Virus record (IMG/VR): IMGVR_UViG_3300006754_000126
Span: 1-27,164 of that record
Source of the DNA: a virus
Reading direction: 5' to 3' (one strand)
DNA: 27,164 nt
Part shown: piece by piece, positions 1 to 8,251 of the stretch
How the letters are laid out: each line of letters opens with the position of its first letter
Numbering within the stretch: the first letter of the stretch is position 1
Made by a program: the position numbers and the translations under genes
Notes under the pieces: generated by a model
The model's input: the letters and a program-made list of their open reading frames with translations, nothing else
Database searches by the model: none
Told to the model about the DNA's origin: nothing

Positions 1-317
1 AAAAATCCAACTTTTTCTTCTTCCTGATCAACTGGACTAGTCTCTACTGGGCTTAATCCCAAGGTTTGCCTTGATGTATTATTTATCTGATTCTGCTGAT
101 TGTAGGCATCATAAGTTGCCTTTGATATTTCAGCCTGTATAAAATTCCCCTCATTATCTGTTTTGTTTTCATAAAACTGACCATCTTTTTCATAAACATC
201 TTTAAATGGGAATTGACGCACTCGCTGTAAGGCGGATTTTTTTCTATTCTCTTGCATCGCAAGTAGTTCATCAAGAGGGTTTTTTGCAAGTCTTTGTGTT
301 CCAAATTGTCTAGGCAT
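1..317 (-). CDS. Partial structural-region protein (3' end beyond window)
   Basis: The first 105 residues of a gene that runs off the left edge. It starts at the ATG on the minus strand at 317 (MPRQFGTQRLAKNPLDELL...), 2 nt after the stop of the upstream gene ending at 320. The visible part is hydrophilic, with many Gln, Asn and charged residues, no membrane segment, and an acidic run (DQEEEK) near the edge. I recognise no domain. Its place at the end of the virion gene row suggests a tail or internal virion protein, but that is inference from position only. The C-terminus is not visible. Confidence 0.75.
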   Translation of the reverse strand, partial: MPRQFGTQRLAKNPLDELLAMQENRKKSALQRVRQFPFKDVYEKDGQFYENKTDNEGNFIQAEISKATYDAYNQQNQINNTSRQTLGLSPVETSPVDQEEEKVGF

Positions 318-319
318 AT

Positions 320-817
320 CTAACCTGCACTTGAGGATGTAGAATTTTTGTTTTGCTTACTTAACCAACTAGTTAAAAGTTTGCCACCTCCGCCTAAAGC
401 TCCTCCCCAAAAATCTGATTGTCCCTGCCTTTTTGCTTGATCTCTATCCAATCTATAGTTAGCAAACATCTCATCTCGTCGCATTTTTTCCTGCAAGTTG
501 GCGTTATTCAATTGGTTCATTCTTGCATCGATCATTTTATTTTTTTCTATATCCAGCTTCATCCCTGCTTGTGCACCAATAATACTGTTACCAAGACCTT
601 GACCTTGCAAATTGCCCATCACACCCTGTTTTGCTAAGTCAGCTTTATCAGCCTGAAGACCTGCGGTTTGACTAACCTGACTTCTGATGTCAGCATCAGA
701 CATTCCTTTACTCTTTAAGAACCTTTCATACGCCTTCTCTGCCGAGCTACTACCTCTAAATGCGTCTATTGCTGGAGATACGAGACCCCCTGCTATTGCC
801 AATGCTTGTCCCCACAT
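320..817 (-). CDS. Candidate internal virion / DNA-ejection protein
   Basis: A 165-aa protein. The N-terminus is hydrophobic and Gly/Ala-rich (WGQALAIAGGLVSPAIDAF). The middle (about residues 25-130) is a polar helical stretch rich in Gln, Lys, Asp and Met that looks like a coiled coil. The C-terminus has a Gly-rich patch (GGALGGGGK) and a Ser-rich tail. Small helical proteins with Gly/Ala-rich ends near tail genes are typical of ejection or internal virion proteins in short-tailed phages, so that is my guess; there is no diagnostic motif. It starts 1 nt after the stop of the gene to its right (819) and is followed at 317 by another virion-region gene, so it is co-transcribed. Confidence 0.8.
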   Translation of the reverse strand: MWGQALAIAGGLVSPAIDAFRGSSSAEKAYERFLKSKGMSDADIRSQVSQTAGLQADKADLAKQGVMGNLQGQGLGNSIIGAQAGMKLDIEKNKMIDARMNQLNNANLQEKMRRDEMFANYRLDRDQAKRQGQSDFWGGALGGGGKLLTSWLSKQNKNSTSSSAG

Positions 818-818
818 A

Positions 819-1058
819 TTAACCTACCTTTGTTGCTGTTATGTAATACAAAATTCCATCCTTATCTCGAACATATAAACGTCCTTCATCTTGAGCTGGA
901 TCGGATGGAGCTATTTGGTGGGCTGTTAAACTTGTGAACTTAAAGTCTCCCATTCCCATGCTATCCGAGTTTATACTTTCGTTTGAAAAATTAATTGTTG
1001 ATTGTTTCCTGTCTAAATCACTACGTGTTGTAGTATATTTACGTTTACCCTTTGCCAT
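819..1058 (-). CDS. Small virion-associated protein, 79 aa
   Basis: A 79-aa protein beginning MAKGKRKYTTTRSD. The N-terminal half is basic and polar. The C-terminal half (about residues 50-77, DEGRLYVRDKDGILYYIT) is a short beta-rich segment like those in small head or tail proteins, and it resembles the C-terminal part of the capsid-adjacent protein at 8008-8238 (GSMYVNTSTGELYICT). Its start overlaps the 3' end of the gene at 1045-1617 by 14 nt, which suggests translational coupling. Function unknown; a decoration, fibre-attachment or chaperone role would each fit. Confidence 0.75.
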   Translation of the reverse strand: MAKGKRKYTTTRSDLDRKQSTINFSNESINSDSMGMGDFKFTSLTAHQIAPSDPAQDEGRLYVRDKDGILYYITATKVG

Positions 1059-1617
1059 CTACTTCTACCTCCAATTTTCCGATTTCTAAGCTCGTACTCG
1101 TTGAGGCGGAAGTCAATACCTCCACCATAATACTGTTTGCCCTTCTTCCAATAGCTATTGAGTCATTTGGATAGTTAGCATAATGAATATTGGCATCATC
1201 GCTATGAGTTGATGCGGTAGTACCCCTACCACCCCTCTCAACCGTTATTGATGTTGCACTGGGCACATTGTCAATTTTCATTATTTCGTTTCCAATCTTT
1301 ACCCAATCTCCGTCTTTAAAGATGGAGTTACTGTCGACTGTGATCGAGGTTGCTGTTGTACTAGACACTGCACCATTAATGTTCACACCACTATCCCCAT
1401 CATTTGCTTTTAAAGAACCTTCCCACAGGGAGTTTGTATCGTCCCCATTAGAATAAATCTTGGCGGTGACTGTTTCAGGACTTTTATAACGTGCATTAAA
1501 ACGTCGTATGGTTGTATTTCGTGCCATATCAGTTAGAGGTATCCAACCCGTTTTCCGTTTTGTCGAAAAACTTTCCCCGTCAGCACCGCCTAAGTGATAA
1601 ACTGTCGAATTTGCCAT
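1045..1617 (-). CDS. Tail/fibre protein, paralogue of the next upstream protein
   Basis: A 190-aa beta-rich protein. Residues 3-45 (VYHLGGADGESFSTKRKTGW, then TIRRFNARY) and the last 25 residues (IMVEVLTS...KLEVEVDG) match, in the same order, the C-terminal domain of the 406-aa protein encoded immediately upstream (VYQLDSSSGDESFSALYKTGW ... RIERIEIEVDD), so the two share a domain by duplication. Between these parts is an inserted segment of about 60 residues (roughly 75-140) with SSTTATSITVDSN and VERGGRGTTASTH, looking like a small beta module common in virion proteins. Start and upstream stop overlap as TAATG at 1617. Probably part of the distal tail. Confidence 0.85.
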   Translation of the reverse strand: MANSTVYHLGGADGESFSTKRKTGWIPLTDMARNTTIRRFNARYKSPETVTAKIYSNGDDTNSLWEGSLKANDGDSGVNINGAVSSTTATSITVDSNSIFKDGDWVKIGNEIMKIDNVPSATSITVERGGRGTTASTHSDDANIHYANYPNDSIAIGRRANSIMVEVLTSASTSTSLEIGKLEVEVDGKG

Positions 1618-2837
1618 TAATCATCTACCTCTATTTCAATTCTTTCTATACGCACGTTTTCATTCGCTGATTGAGTGGACTCAATCGAGACTAGAAAATA
1701 CTTAACCCTTGTACCTAACCTAATACTTCCGTGCGTGCTTGTAGAAGATGAATCAAATGATTTTGTTGCAAATGGAGTGACTATATCATCGTCCTTAAAA
1801 ATCTTAAGTGTAATAGCACTATCACTTGAATAATCAATGTTTATACGTCTAATTATTGAATTCTTTCCGAGATTATTAGGCATAATCCAACCAGTCTTAT
1901 ATAGTGCTGAAAAAGATTCGTCACCGCTAGAAGAATCAAGCTGATACACAGAACCTTTTGTTGCAATCGTTTTTGTCCAAGAATCGGTTACAGCAAGAAT
2001 CTCATCTAATAAACGAAGGTGTCCTTCAGATGCAGTATCAATAGGATTAAGTGTTTCAGCAATTGTCCTGACCTTAATCCATAATCGGGTAAGAGCTGAA
2101 TCTGATTCAGTTACTGTTATAGGCTCTTCTATTGTTCTAAACTTCTTCCATAGTCTGCTTGTAGCTGAATTGGACTCTGATACTGTCATGGGTTCAGCTA
2201 AAGTCCTAAACTTTTTCCACAAACGACTTGTTGCCGATGAAGAATCTGTTACTGTCATTGGCTCTGCTAGTGTTATAAATTTCTTCCATAATCTGCTCGT
2301 TTTTGAGTCTGCCTCCGTTACTGTCATTGGCTCTGCAAAAGTCCTTAAATATTTCCATGTTCTACTTGTCTTTGTTGGATCAGCATCTGATACTGTCATT
2401 GGCTCTGCAAAAGTCCTTAATATTTTCCAGCTATCTGTTGCCTTTGTAGGGTCTGAATCTGATACGGTAATAGGCTCTGCTATAGTACGGGATATGGTTA
2501 CAGCAGTAATAGATATTGCACTATCACTCCTGTCCTTAACAGTTGAGTCCCCTGTTTTTCTTACCCATATATAAACACTAGAGCCAGCTAAGGAAGATGG
2601 AACATCCCATGTAAATGGGTGAGAATTAAAGTTGGTTGTTATATTGTTAGAGGTAGAAAAGGTAGTAGATGAAGTCCAATATAGGTCTACATTGTCGGTA
2701 AAATTATTTTTTGTCCACTGAATACTAATATTTTGTAAGTAAGTATATGATCCTGAATTAGGTGACGTAAATACTACATACTGGGGGTCTTGTATTGTAA
2801 ACTGCTGACTGGTGGCGGATACATTCGAGACAGCCAT
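1617..2837 (-). CDS. Repeat-containing tail fibre/appendage protein
   Basis: A 406-aa protein with three parts. Residues 15-115 are an Ig-like beta domain (SPNSGSYTYLQNISIQWTK ... FTWDVPSSLAGSSVYIWVRK) related to the KRE9/KNH1-type Ser/Thr-rich domain of the neighbouring 92-aa protein. Residues 117 to about 263 are six to seven tandem repeats of 23-24 aa with the core (R/I)T(F/L/I)AEPMTV(S/T)(D/E), each ending in (S/T)RLWKKF or similar. Residues 293-406 are a C-terminal beta domain shared with the next gene downstream. Modular beta domains plus repeats fit a fibre or receptor-binding appendage. The start overlaps the previous stop at 2837 (TAATG). Confidence 0.85.
   Translation of the reverse strand: MAVSNVSATSQQFTIQDPQYVVFTSPNSGSYTYLQNISIQWTKNNFTDNVDLYWTSSTTFSTSNNITTNFNSHPFTWDVPSSLAGSSVYIWVRKTGDSTVKDRSDSAISITAVTISRTIAEPITVSDSDPTKATDSWKILRTFAEPMTVSDADPTKTSRTWKYLRTFAEPMTVTEADSKTSRLWKKFITLAEPMTVTDSSSATSRLWKKFRTLAEPMTVSESNSATSRLWKKFRTIEEPITVTESDSALTRLWIKVRTIAETLNPIDTASEGHLRLLDEILAVTDSWTKTIATKGSVYQLDSSSGDESFSALYKTGWIMPNNLGKNSIIRRINIDYSSDSAITLKIFKDDDIVTPFATKSFDSSSTSTHGSIRLGTRVKYFLVSIESTQSANENVRIERIEIEVDD
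2049..2489 (-). repeat. In-frame tandem repeat array, 69-72 bp units
   Basis: Six full units and one partial unit of 23-24 codons inside the tail-appendage gene. The DNA repeats visibly as variants of GTTACTGTCATTGGCTCTGC on the plus strand. The two units at the array's N-terminal end have 24 codons, the middle ones 23, and the last is degenerate (RTIAETLNPIDTAS). Such arrays often vary in copy number by recombination. Confidence 0.9.
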
Positions 2838-3115
2838 TAAGGACTTCCACCACCACCATCATCATGCGTGGTGTGAATCTGTATAGTATAACTAGAGGAG
2901 CTGTCTAATCCTTCGGGAATTGTCCAGCTATAAGAACTAGCCGTTCCTGATAAATTAGAGACAATTGTTTGTTCAAATGATGATCCTTTGTATAAATAAA
3001 GAACCTGATCTCCCCATGTACCTGAGGCTGGAGTTTTATTCCAGCTAATAGTTACAGTGTCTAATTTATCCCAAGTTGTACTACTAGTGGGTGACGTAAA
3101 TGAAATTGATGCCAT
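2837..3115 (-). CDS. KRE9/KNH1-like Ig-fold virion protein
   Basis: A 92-aa protein. Nearly the whole length matches the pattern of the Ser/Thr-rich KRE9/KNH1-type beta-sandwich seen in many secreted and phage proteins: SPTSSTTWDKLDTVTISWNK at residues 7-26, a LYKGSSFEQTIVSNL strand pair, SYSWTIPEGLDSSSSYTIQI at 63-82, and a flexible DDGGGGSP end. No signal peptide. The same kind of domain forms the N-terminus of the downstream 406-aa protein (TAATG overlap at 2837), so the two probably arose by duplication and assemble in the same tail structure. Carbohydrate contact is possible but not shown. Confidence 0.85.
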   Translation of the reverse strand: MASISFTSPTSSTTWDKLDTVTISWNKTPASGTWGDQVLYLYKGSSFEQTIVSNLSGTASSYSWTIPEGLDSSSSYTIQIHTTHDDGGGGSP

Positions 3116-3118
3116 TCA

Positions 3119-3697
3119 TTAGCTCACTTCTATCGTCCAAGTTATGTCTATTATATCATTAAGAGCTGGCTGTACTCTATCGCTACCAGTTAATGTTATA
3201 CTAGCAAAAGATATTTCAAAGCCATCTAAATAAGCACTCAAGCTACTACCAAGCTCAAAGTCAGTTATATAATTACTGCCACCCTCTAGAGATGGGATTG
3301 TTGCCTCAAACTCTGAGTTAATCCATTGTACCTGTGCTTTCCACCGTGCCTTAGTAGCTGTTGCCTCATCTTCTGTCTGAGAGACATTAAAGCAGATAGT
3401 TGTATCGCTCTCAGTCTCTCCACCTTGCCCTGAATACGATCCTAGAGTTACAGGGCTAGTTGCAATAATTCCATCCTGACCTACAACTGCATGAGATGAG
3501 CTTTCGTTACTCGTATAAGAATTATAACTAAAATTAGGATTTAGATATATTCCAGCATTCCCTGAGGAGGCTGAAAGGTTTCCTATTATTTTAGCCATTA
3601 AACCTACATTAGATGTATCGATATCGTTCTTTTGGACTACGGTTTTTATGACACCTTCATTTGGTCTTATTAGTTTTAAATCAAATGTTCCTACCAT
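3119..3697 (-). CDS. Tail-region protein, paralogue of 3706-4239 product
   Basis: A 192-aa beta-rich protein of unknown function. It opens with a strand pair (FDLKLIRPNEGVIKTVVQKNDIDT), has Ser/Gly/Asn-rich loops in the middle, and closes with ALNDIIDITWTIEVS. The protein from the next gene to the right has the same plan: GEWKARIDRADGTVEEFGEKNTIE at its start and GNGDQLTISWIIQ at its end. I infer the two are diverged paralogues that may form paired subunits of a tail appendage. Spacing to both neighbours is under 10 nt. Confidence 0.8.
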   Translation of the reverse strand: MVGTFDLKLIRPNEGVIKTVVQKNDIDTSNVGLMAKIIGNLSASSGNAGIYLNPNFSYNSYTSNESSSHAVVGQDGIIATSPVTLGSYSGQGGETESDTTICFNVSQTEDEATATKARWKAQVQWINSEFEATIPSLEGGSNYITDFELGSSLSAYLDGFEISFASITLTGSDRVQPALNDIIDITWTIEVS

Positions 3698-3705
3698 ATT
3701 ACTTC

Positions 3706-4239
3706 CTATGAAACACTGGTGTTTCCTTTTACAGCTTGGATAATCCAGCTTATTGTTAATTGATCTCCATTACCAATGGAGGTACTAGACCAGTTAGAGC
3801 CACTAGCAATATCTAGATCATAGTTATTATTGTTTCCACTTGCCTTTGAATGCTTTAGATAAATAGCAGTAATAGTATATGACTGGGTTACTCTAACTAT
3901 TCCTTGAAAGGTAGCCTTGTATCCATTAGTGATTGCGGTTGATGATCCTATGGTTGTTTGTGACCCAACATATTGCGATCCGCCAGTGTTTAAAACAATA
4001 CCACCCTTACCCACTGCTGGGACTGTTAAGCTACTTGTATTAGGGCTTTGACCACTGCCATCATTTGTATGAAAACTGCCACCCATTGCCCAGCTTGTAT
4101 CACTGCCAACCATCGCATCGACAATCTTCTGTTTAAACGCTGTTTCAATAGTGTTCTTTTCCCCAAATTCCTCAACAGTGCCATCTGCACGGTCAATTCT
4201 AGCTTTCCATTCACCAGTTACGCCAATACTATCTTTCAT
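3706..4239 (-). CDS. Tail-region protein, 177 aa
   Basis: A 177-aa protein, beta-rich, with a Gly/Ser/Asn/Thr-rich composition typical of tail appendage proteins. N-terminal motif GEWKARIDRADGTVEEFGEK (residues 9-28), then a segment KQKIVDAMVGSD, long low-complexity loops, and a C-terminal strand motif DQLTISWIIQAVKG. The framing motifs match those of the 192-aa protein encoded just downstream. The start at 4239 lies 2 nt after the stop of the nozzle-like gene (4242), suggesting coupling. Function not recognised; a receptor-binding or nozzle-attached role is inferred only from its place. Confidence 0.8.
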   Translation of the reverse strand: MKDSIGVTGEWKARIDRADGTVEEFGEKNTIETAFKQKIVDAMVGSDTSWAMGGSFHTNDGSGQSPNTSSLTVPAVGKGGIVLNTGGSQYVGSQTTIGSSTAITNGYKATFQGIVRVTQSYTITAIYLKHSKASGNNNNYDLDIASGSNWSSTSIGNGDQLTISWIIQAVKGNTSVS

Positions 4240-4241
4240 AT

Positions 4242-6311
4242 CTAACTTTCATTATGTGTTGTGTAAACTTTAAGGTCAGCGTCTATAGACATTAGATCAA
4301 CTGATTTCGCTGATGCAAATGTCAACTTGTTCCACGATTCCTGACCAGCAATTATTTTTAAATAATCAAGAGCATATATTTTAGTTCCATCACTCCCAAA
4401 TCTAAATAATATTCTATTTTTAATTGGATCATACACGCCAATTGTTTGGTTAAGATTAGAAGAGGCTGTATATACATCCTTAACGGCTGTAGAGACTGGC
4501 GTACTACTCATTCCTGCTCCAGTCATGTAGATATTATCTGTACCTGCAAAAAATAAATATTGACCAGCCTCTACAATACTATTGCTCGACACACAGCCAA
4601 CATTGACATCGCTCTCACGTAAACTAAAGCTAGATGGGTTTGCTGAAGGTGCGAATAGCTGGTATACCCCTCTTTCCATAAAAATAACTAAATTATCATT
4701 CAGGCTACGCATAGCCATTATTTTACCACCCTGTGAATCTTTTATTTGAATAAAATTAGATACGGGAAGTATATCAGGTTGATTAATCAAACTGAAAATT
4801 ATAAAATCTTCGTGCTTTTCTGCCTCATTGTCAGGGTCTAGCGTTACATCTCCAGCAAAGAAACGTCCGTTTACAAATGCTCCATGATTATAATTAACTT
4901 TGTTTTTTGTGGTGGTTAGGCGATGTGTGCGGTCATTAATTAAGTTTAAATCTGTTATATGTATCTTATATTGATTGCCTGATAACGCCTCATAATAATA
5001 TCCATTTGTAATTGTTCCAACGGTTTGGTCTGTACCCAAGGTTGTGCTTTCAGCATTTAACTCAATAACTCTACTAATACTGTTTGTGATTGCAAGAGTT
5101 TGTGATCCTATTACAATGTTCCAACCATTTTTTTCACCAATTGAAAAGTCCCAATTGTCTGAGGTTCGTGCGTCATAAACAACTTTACGTCCGTAATATG
5201 ACCCACTCATAGTTACTCCACCGCTATTATAATCATCTGTTCCACCTTGATCATTTTGTCTACTCGCCTTTATATTAATGTCGCCATCCCATACGTTAGT
5301 ACCTGTCGCTACATTTTGATCTAAAAATATTAAATTATCTGTAAAATGATCTGAGTCACTTCCACTGACGTTATAACCCTTTAATCCTGTGTCTTGTCCT
5401 CCTACATTCACATAAACCAGTCCATTAGTTTCAGCGTCTGCCCACGCCCATGCTGTGGCTATTTTAGCAGAAATACCTCCAGCAGGTATATATACAAAAT
5501 TTCCTATACGTGCATTACTATGTCCTGACTCCTTATCAGTAGATGTAGACTTTGTGGCTAGATTTATCGATTTAACCAGCCTATAGGTTGGCGTTAGTGT
5601 ATCATCCGCACTAAAATGTCTATATACATTTGCACCAGTAATGCGTGGGTTAAAATCATCGGTATCTACAGTTAAAGAAAAATGAATACCGTCGTCACCA
5701 CCAGCTACACCTTTTTTGAAAAATTGATCTTCATGTTGAGCTTCTTGAACACCATCAAAGACTGGGGTAATCTTATAATAATATGTTCCAGTAGCTAAAG
5801 ACCCCTCAACAGAACCTTCATAAGCAAGTTCCCAAGTAGTTGGGTAAGTAGGACTAGCAGAGTCGTATTTAAGTGCATTATAGGTATATGCACTAAAGAA
5901 AAATTGTCTATTAATAAATTGTAAAAATCCTACATCCTGATCATGCCCATTAGCAAACCTTAAACTGTTTGCCATTGGAATTATTTTTATATCAGATGGA
6001 GGGCTTGATGAAAAAGTTTTTAGAACAGTTTTACTTGAAAAGTCTTTATTGAATTTAACGATCTCATTACTTTGATCTTCGTATCCAATCCAATTTGCTC
6101 CTCCAGTTAGATTACTGTCTACCCAATAAAACAATTGAGTTAAGTGAGAGCCGTTTAATGTCCCCTTAGATTCTAGTCCTTTTCTTTTGAGAATTTTCCC
6201 TTTGACATCGATGTCAAAATTCTCTGTATCCGAACTTGCATTTTGCGGAATATCCTCAGGGTCGACATTAGTAAGTAACCCACCATCGAATATTGGTATT
6301 TCTATTATCAT
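4242..6311 (-). CDS. Tail nozzle/tubular-B-like protein
   Basis: A 689-aa protein. The N-terminus (IPIFDGGLLTNVDPEDIPQN, then ENFDIDVKGKILKRKGLES) matches the opening usual in nozzle proteins of short-tailed phages, such as T7 gp12 and P22 gp10 types, which begin with a GG-L-N...D-IP-N...A..EN-D....G.L..R.G pattern. The rest is beta-rich, in keeping with the propeller fold of such proteins. Its length is near that of the T7-type protein. It overlaps the upstream adaptor gene by 4 nt (ATGA at 6308-6311). Expected role: the distal part of the tail tube, sealing DNA and carrying appendages. Exact family is my inference. Confidence 0.8.
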   Translation of the reverse strand: MIIEIPIFDGGLLTNVDPEDIPQNASSDTENFDIDVKGKILKRKGLESKGTLNGSHLTQLFYWVDSNLTGGANWIGYEDQSNEIVKFNKDFSSKTVLKTFSSSPPSDIKIIPMANSLRFANGHDQDVGFLQFINRQFFFSAYTYNALKYDSASPTYPTTWELAYEGSVEGSLATGTYYYKITPVFDGVQEAQHEDQFFKKGVAGGDDGIHFSLTVDTDDFNPRITGANVYRHFSADDTLTPTYRLVKSINLATKSTSTDKESGHSNARIGNFVYIPAGGISAKIATAWAWADAETNGLVYVNVGGQDTGLKGYNVSGSDSDHFTDNLIFLDQNVATGTNVWDGDINIKASRQNDQGGTDDYNSGGVTMSGSYYGRKVVYDARTSDNWDFSIGEKNGWNIVIGSQTLAITNSISRVIELNAESTTLGTDQTVGTITNGYYYEALSGNQYKIHITDLNLINDRTHRLTTTKNKVNYNHGAFVNGRFFAGDVTLDPDNEAEKHEDFIIFSLINQPDILPVSNFIQIKDSQGGKIMAMRSLNDNLVIFMERGVYQLFAPSANPSSFSLRESDVNVGCVSSNSIVEAGQYLFFAGTDNIYMTGAGMSSTPVSTAVKDVYTASSNLNQTIGVYDPIKNRILFRFGSDGTKIYALDYLKIIAGQESWNKLTFASAKSVDLMSIDADLKVYTTHNES

Positions 6312-7231
6312 AATACATCTTGTACCTGTTCAGCACCATATCGCTGACGGTTTTGGTATTGACCTTTAACGAGCTGTCTGTTGGCTACATACCTTTCCAT
6401 ATGCCTGTCTGCAACATTATACCTGCCTTGGTCTTCGTGCAAAGATGCTTTTATATAATCAATTAACATTGGATGATAAGCTTGTAAAATTGCTGGTTTA
6501 TCTCCAGCCAGCGAATGTCCATATGCTAAACCTGATGTTGTGGCTCGTGCCCCTAAACCTATCGTGTCCCAGTTTGTCAGTAAGTTTTCCCAAGAGGATT
6601 GTTCTTGTTCGTTCATATACTGTTCTTCGTCAAGCTGGACTATTTGTTCGTTAGTTTGAAATGTTCCTGATATGTTAGATAATACTAGAGTTCCTGTGTT
6701 ATTGTCGTTTATATCTTCTTCAATAGTGGCTGTTGCTGAAGAAGTTCTGCCCTGTACCTGTTTACCTACTTGCCAATAACCTGATATTAGGCTTGTATAA
6801 TTAATTCGTTTATAAGCAGTTGCACTATCTTCTAGATTATTAACAGTGGCGGTATAGTAGAATTGTAGGACACCCACATTCGAAGGTGAGGGGTATAAAT
6901 ACATATTATTACCCTTTATCTCATACCATTCGGGAGTTCCTGTGCGATACGTATTGGAAGATGTTCTTCGGGGAAACAACTTGTGTTCAGGATAAAGTTT
7001 AAGAATACGATTCCTAAACTCAACATAACCAGCCATTTCAATAAAGTCGGCTGGCAGTTCAATTGAGCGATCATCTTTATCAATATAGATTCCACGACTA
7101 CGCTCATATGATCTAGTATGGTATGCGAAATCTTGTTGAGCCTCTTCCCCATACTTTTTAGCCTTAACCTTTACTTCATCATTAGGCTCAAAGGGGACAC
7201 AGGCTCGATCTACGATCTGTGACCAAAGCAT
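6308..7231 (-). CDS. Tail tubular-A / adaptor-like protein with inserted beta domain
   Basis: A 307-aa protein. Residues 40-125 (ELPADFIEMAGYVEFRNRIL ... GTPEWYEIKGNNMYLYPSP ... LQFYYTA) follow the plan of head-to-tail adaptor or tubular-A proteins, where a helical bundle meets a beta hairpin. Residues ~150-200 (GYWQVGKQVQGRTSSATATI ... GTLVLSNISGTFQTNEQI) are a small inserted beta module widespread in phage tail proteins. The C-terminal 60 residues are helical and charged. It starts at the TAATG overlap at 7231 and lies between the 238-aa adaptor and the nozzle gene, the expected position. Confidence 0.8.
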   Translation of the reverse strand: MLWSQIVDRACVPFEPNDEVKVKAKKYGEEAQQDFAYHTRSYERSRGIYIDKDDRSIELPADFIEMAGYVEFRNRILKLYPEHKLFPRRTSSNTYRTGTPEWYEIKGNNMYLYPSPSNVGVLQFYYTATVNNLEDSATAYKRINYTSLISGYWQVGKQVQGRTSSATATIEEDINDNNTGTLVLSNISGTFQTNEQIVQLDEEQYMNEQEQSSWENLLTNWDTIGLGARATTSGLAYGHSLAGDKPAILQAYHPMLIDYIKASLHEDQGRYNVADRHMERYVANRQLVKGQYQNRQRYGAEQVQDVL

Positions 7232-7947
7232 TATGCTCTACCCTGTGTACCAATTCCTTTTGGCTTTTCGACTTGATATCTCTCATTTAGTGCTTTTACT
7301 TGATTAACTGCATTTGTGTAAGCTACGCCAGCTCTATCAGGCTTGTTGTCCATTTTCCAAAGCTGAGACTCAGCAAAGTCAAGTATCGATTCATGTAGAG
7401 CTATATTCAGTTCACATTCGGTTGAGTTATCAGCTACGTCAGTCGGATTTTTAATAAACCAAACATCGATAGCTCCCTCAATACCAGTAGGTTCGATGTA
7501 TACAGCATCTTGAAATACATATGCTACGGGATTTGAATCTGAACCAGCTAGGTAAGAGTTTTCTAACCTTTTTGCGTCTTGCGGTTCTATCATATTTGCA
7601 AACCCCAAACTAGATTCTGTAAAACTCCCTGCATCCCCTGTTCTTTTAAAAACTTTGACAGCTATCACACCGCCTCTAATTGGGTCTATATTAAATTTGC
7701 CTGAGCCTGAGCCCGTAAACAGCACCTTGCCCCCAACTAAATTGTTTTCAGTGTAGCCATTTGTCGCATGAAGAGTAGGATGCTCATCAATAACTTGTAA
7801 TTCTGTTAAGTATGCGTTGTCAATTAAATTAACAACAGTTCGTTGGGCAATATTAATTGCCTTAATTTTTGTTGCACTGGTAAATGATGCTTGATCAGGG
7901 TCTTCCAACCTCAGTCCCAGCATATCTATCATTTCTGTTCCAGTCAT
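7231..7947 (-). CDS. Head-tail adaptor (phage adaptor-like) protein
   Basis: A 238-aa protein. The N-terminal 50 residues (MTGTEMIDMLGLRLEDPDQ, then KIKAINIAQRTVVNLI) form the helical start typical of phage adaptor proteins that bind below the portal. Residues 90-170 are a beta region with VFQDAVYIEPT, similar to the NTIYLYP-like motif of adaptor families. The C-terminus is helical (ESILDFAESQLWKMDNKP ... QVKALNERYQ). The ribosome binding site is the GGGG in AAGGGGAAAAAATG. Upstream is a hairpin at 7964-7999 that separates this gene from the capsid cluster. Adaptor identity is inferred from plan and position. Confidence 0.75.
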   Translation of the reverse strand: MTGTEMIDMLGLRLEDPDQASFTSATKIKAINIAQRTVVNLIDNAYLTELQVIDEHPTLHATNGYTENNLVGGKVLFTGSGSGKFNIDPIRGGVIAVKVFKRTGDAGSFTESSLGFANMIEPQDAKRLENSYLAGSDSNPVAYVFQDAVYIEPTGIEGAIDVWFIKNPTDVADNSTECELNIALHESILDFAESQLWKMDNKPDRAGVAYTNAVNQVKALNERYQVEKPKGIGTQGRA

Positions 7948-7963
7948 TTTTTCCCCTTATTGT

Positions 7964-7999
7964 GTAAGAGTGGGATGCGTTTAAACACCCCACACTTAC
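7964..7999 (+). terminator. Hairpin between capsid and adaptor genes
   Basis: GTAAG-A-GTGGG (7964-7974) pairs with CCCAC-A-CTTAC (7989-7999), leaving one A-A mismatch and a 14-nt loop that contains the palindrome GTTTAAAC. On the plus strand it is followed by GGTTTTTATT, the shape of an intrinsic terminator, so it could stop antisense transcription. On the minus strand, where the virion genes are read, the stem is not followed by a U-run. There it may act as an mRNA processing or stability hairpin setting capsid against tail gene expression. Confidence 0.5.
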
Positions 8000-8007
8000 G
8001 GTTTTTA

Positions 8008-8238
8008 TTACGATTGCGTTCCGACTTTAACCCAAGTTCCACTAGCGACTGTACAGATGTACAATTCGCCTGTGCTTGTGTTAACGTACATAGAACCTTT
8101 CACAGACGCATGATTAGGTGCACCCTGCCCAGTGTACATACGTACACCTCCGATAGCAGTGTACTGAAACCCACCAGCGTCTTTTTCAGTGATCATTCCA
8201 ACAGTTGTTTTGTCGGATGCTGATTGTGCTGTAGCCAT
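8008..8238 (-). CDS. Small capsid decoration/head-fibre-like protein
   Basis: A 76-aa protein directly after the major capsid gene (13 nt apart). It begins MATAQSASDKTTVGMITEKD. The C-terminal segment, residues 46-72 (VKGSMYVNTSTGELYICTVA, then WVKVG), is a short repeat-like beta motif common in phage fibres and head-fibre proteins. Its place next to the capsid gene suggests a decoration or head-fibre subunit. No catalytic motif. The hairpin at 7964-7999 follows it. Confidence 0.7.
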   Translation of the reverse strand: MATAQSASDKTTVGMITEKDAGGFQYTAIGGVRMYTGQGAPNHASVKGSMYVNTSTGELYICTVASGTWVKVGTQS

Positions 8239-8251
8239 TTATATACTCCTA

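Noticed and set aside
2049-2489. CRISPR-like array
   Set aside because: Repeats are in-frame, contiguous and protein-coding, without spacers; the tRNA-like elements are also far apart and not identical.
2170-2574. 134-codon plus-strand frame in the tail repeat region
   Set aside because: It is the antisense shadow of the 23-codon repeats; the periodicity of the repeat keeps the opposite frame open.
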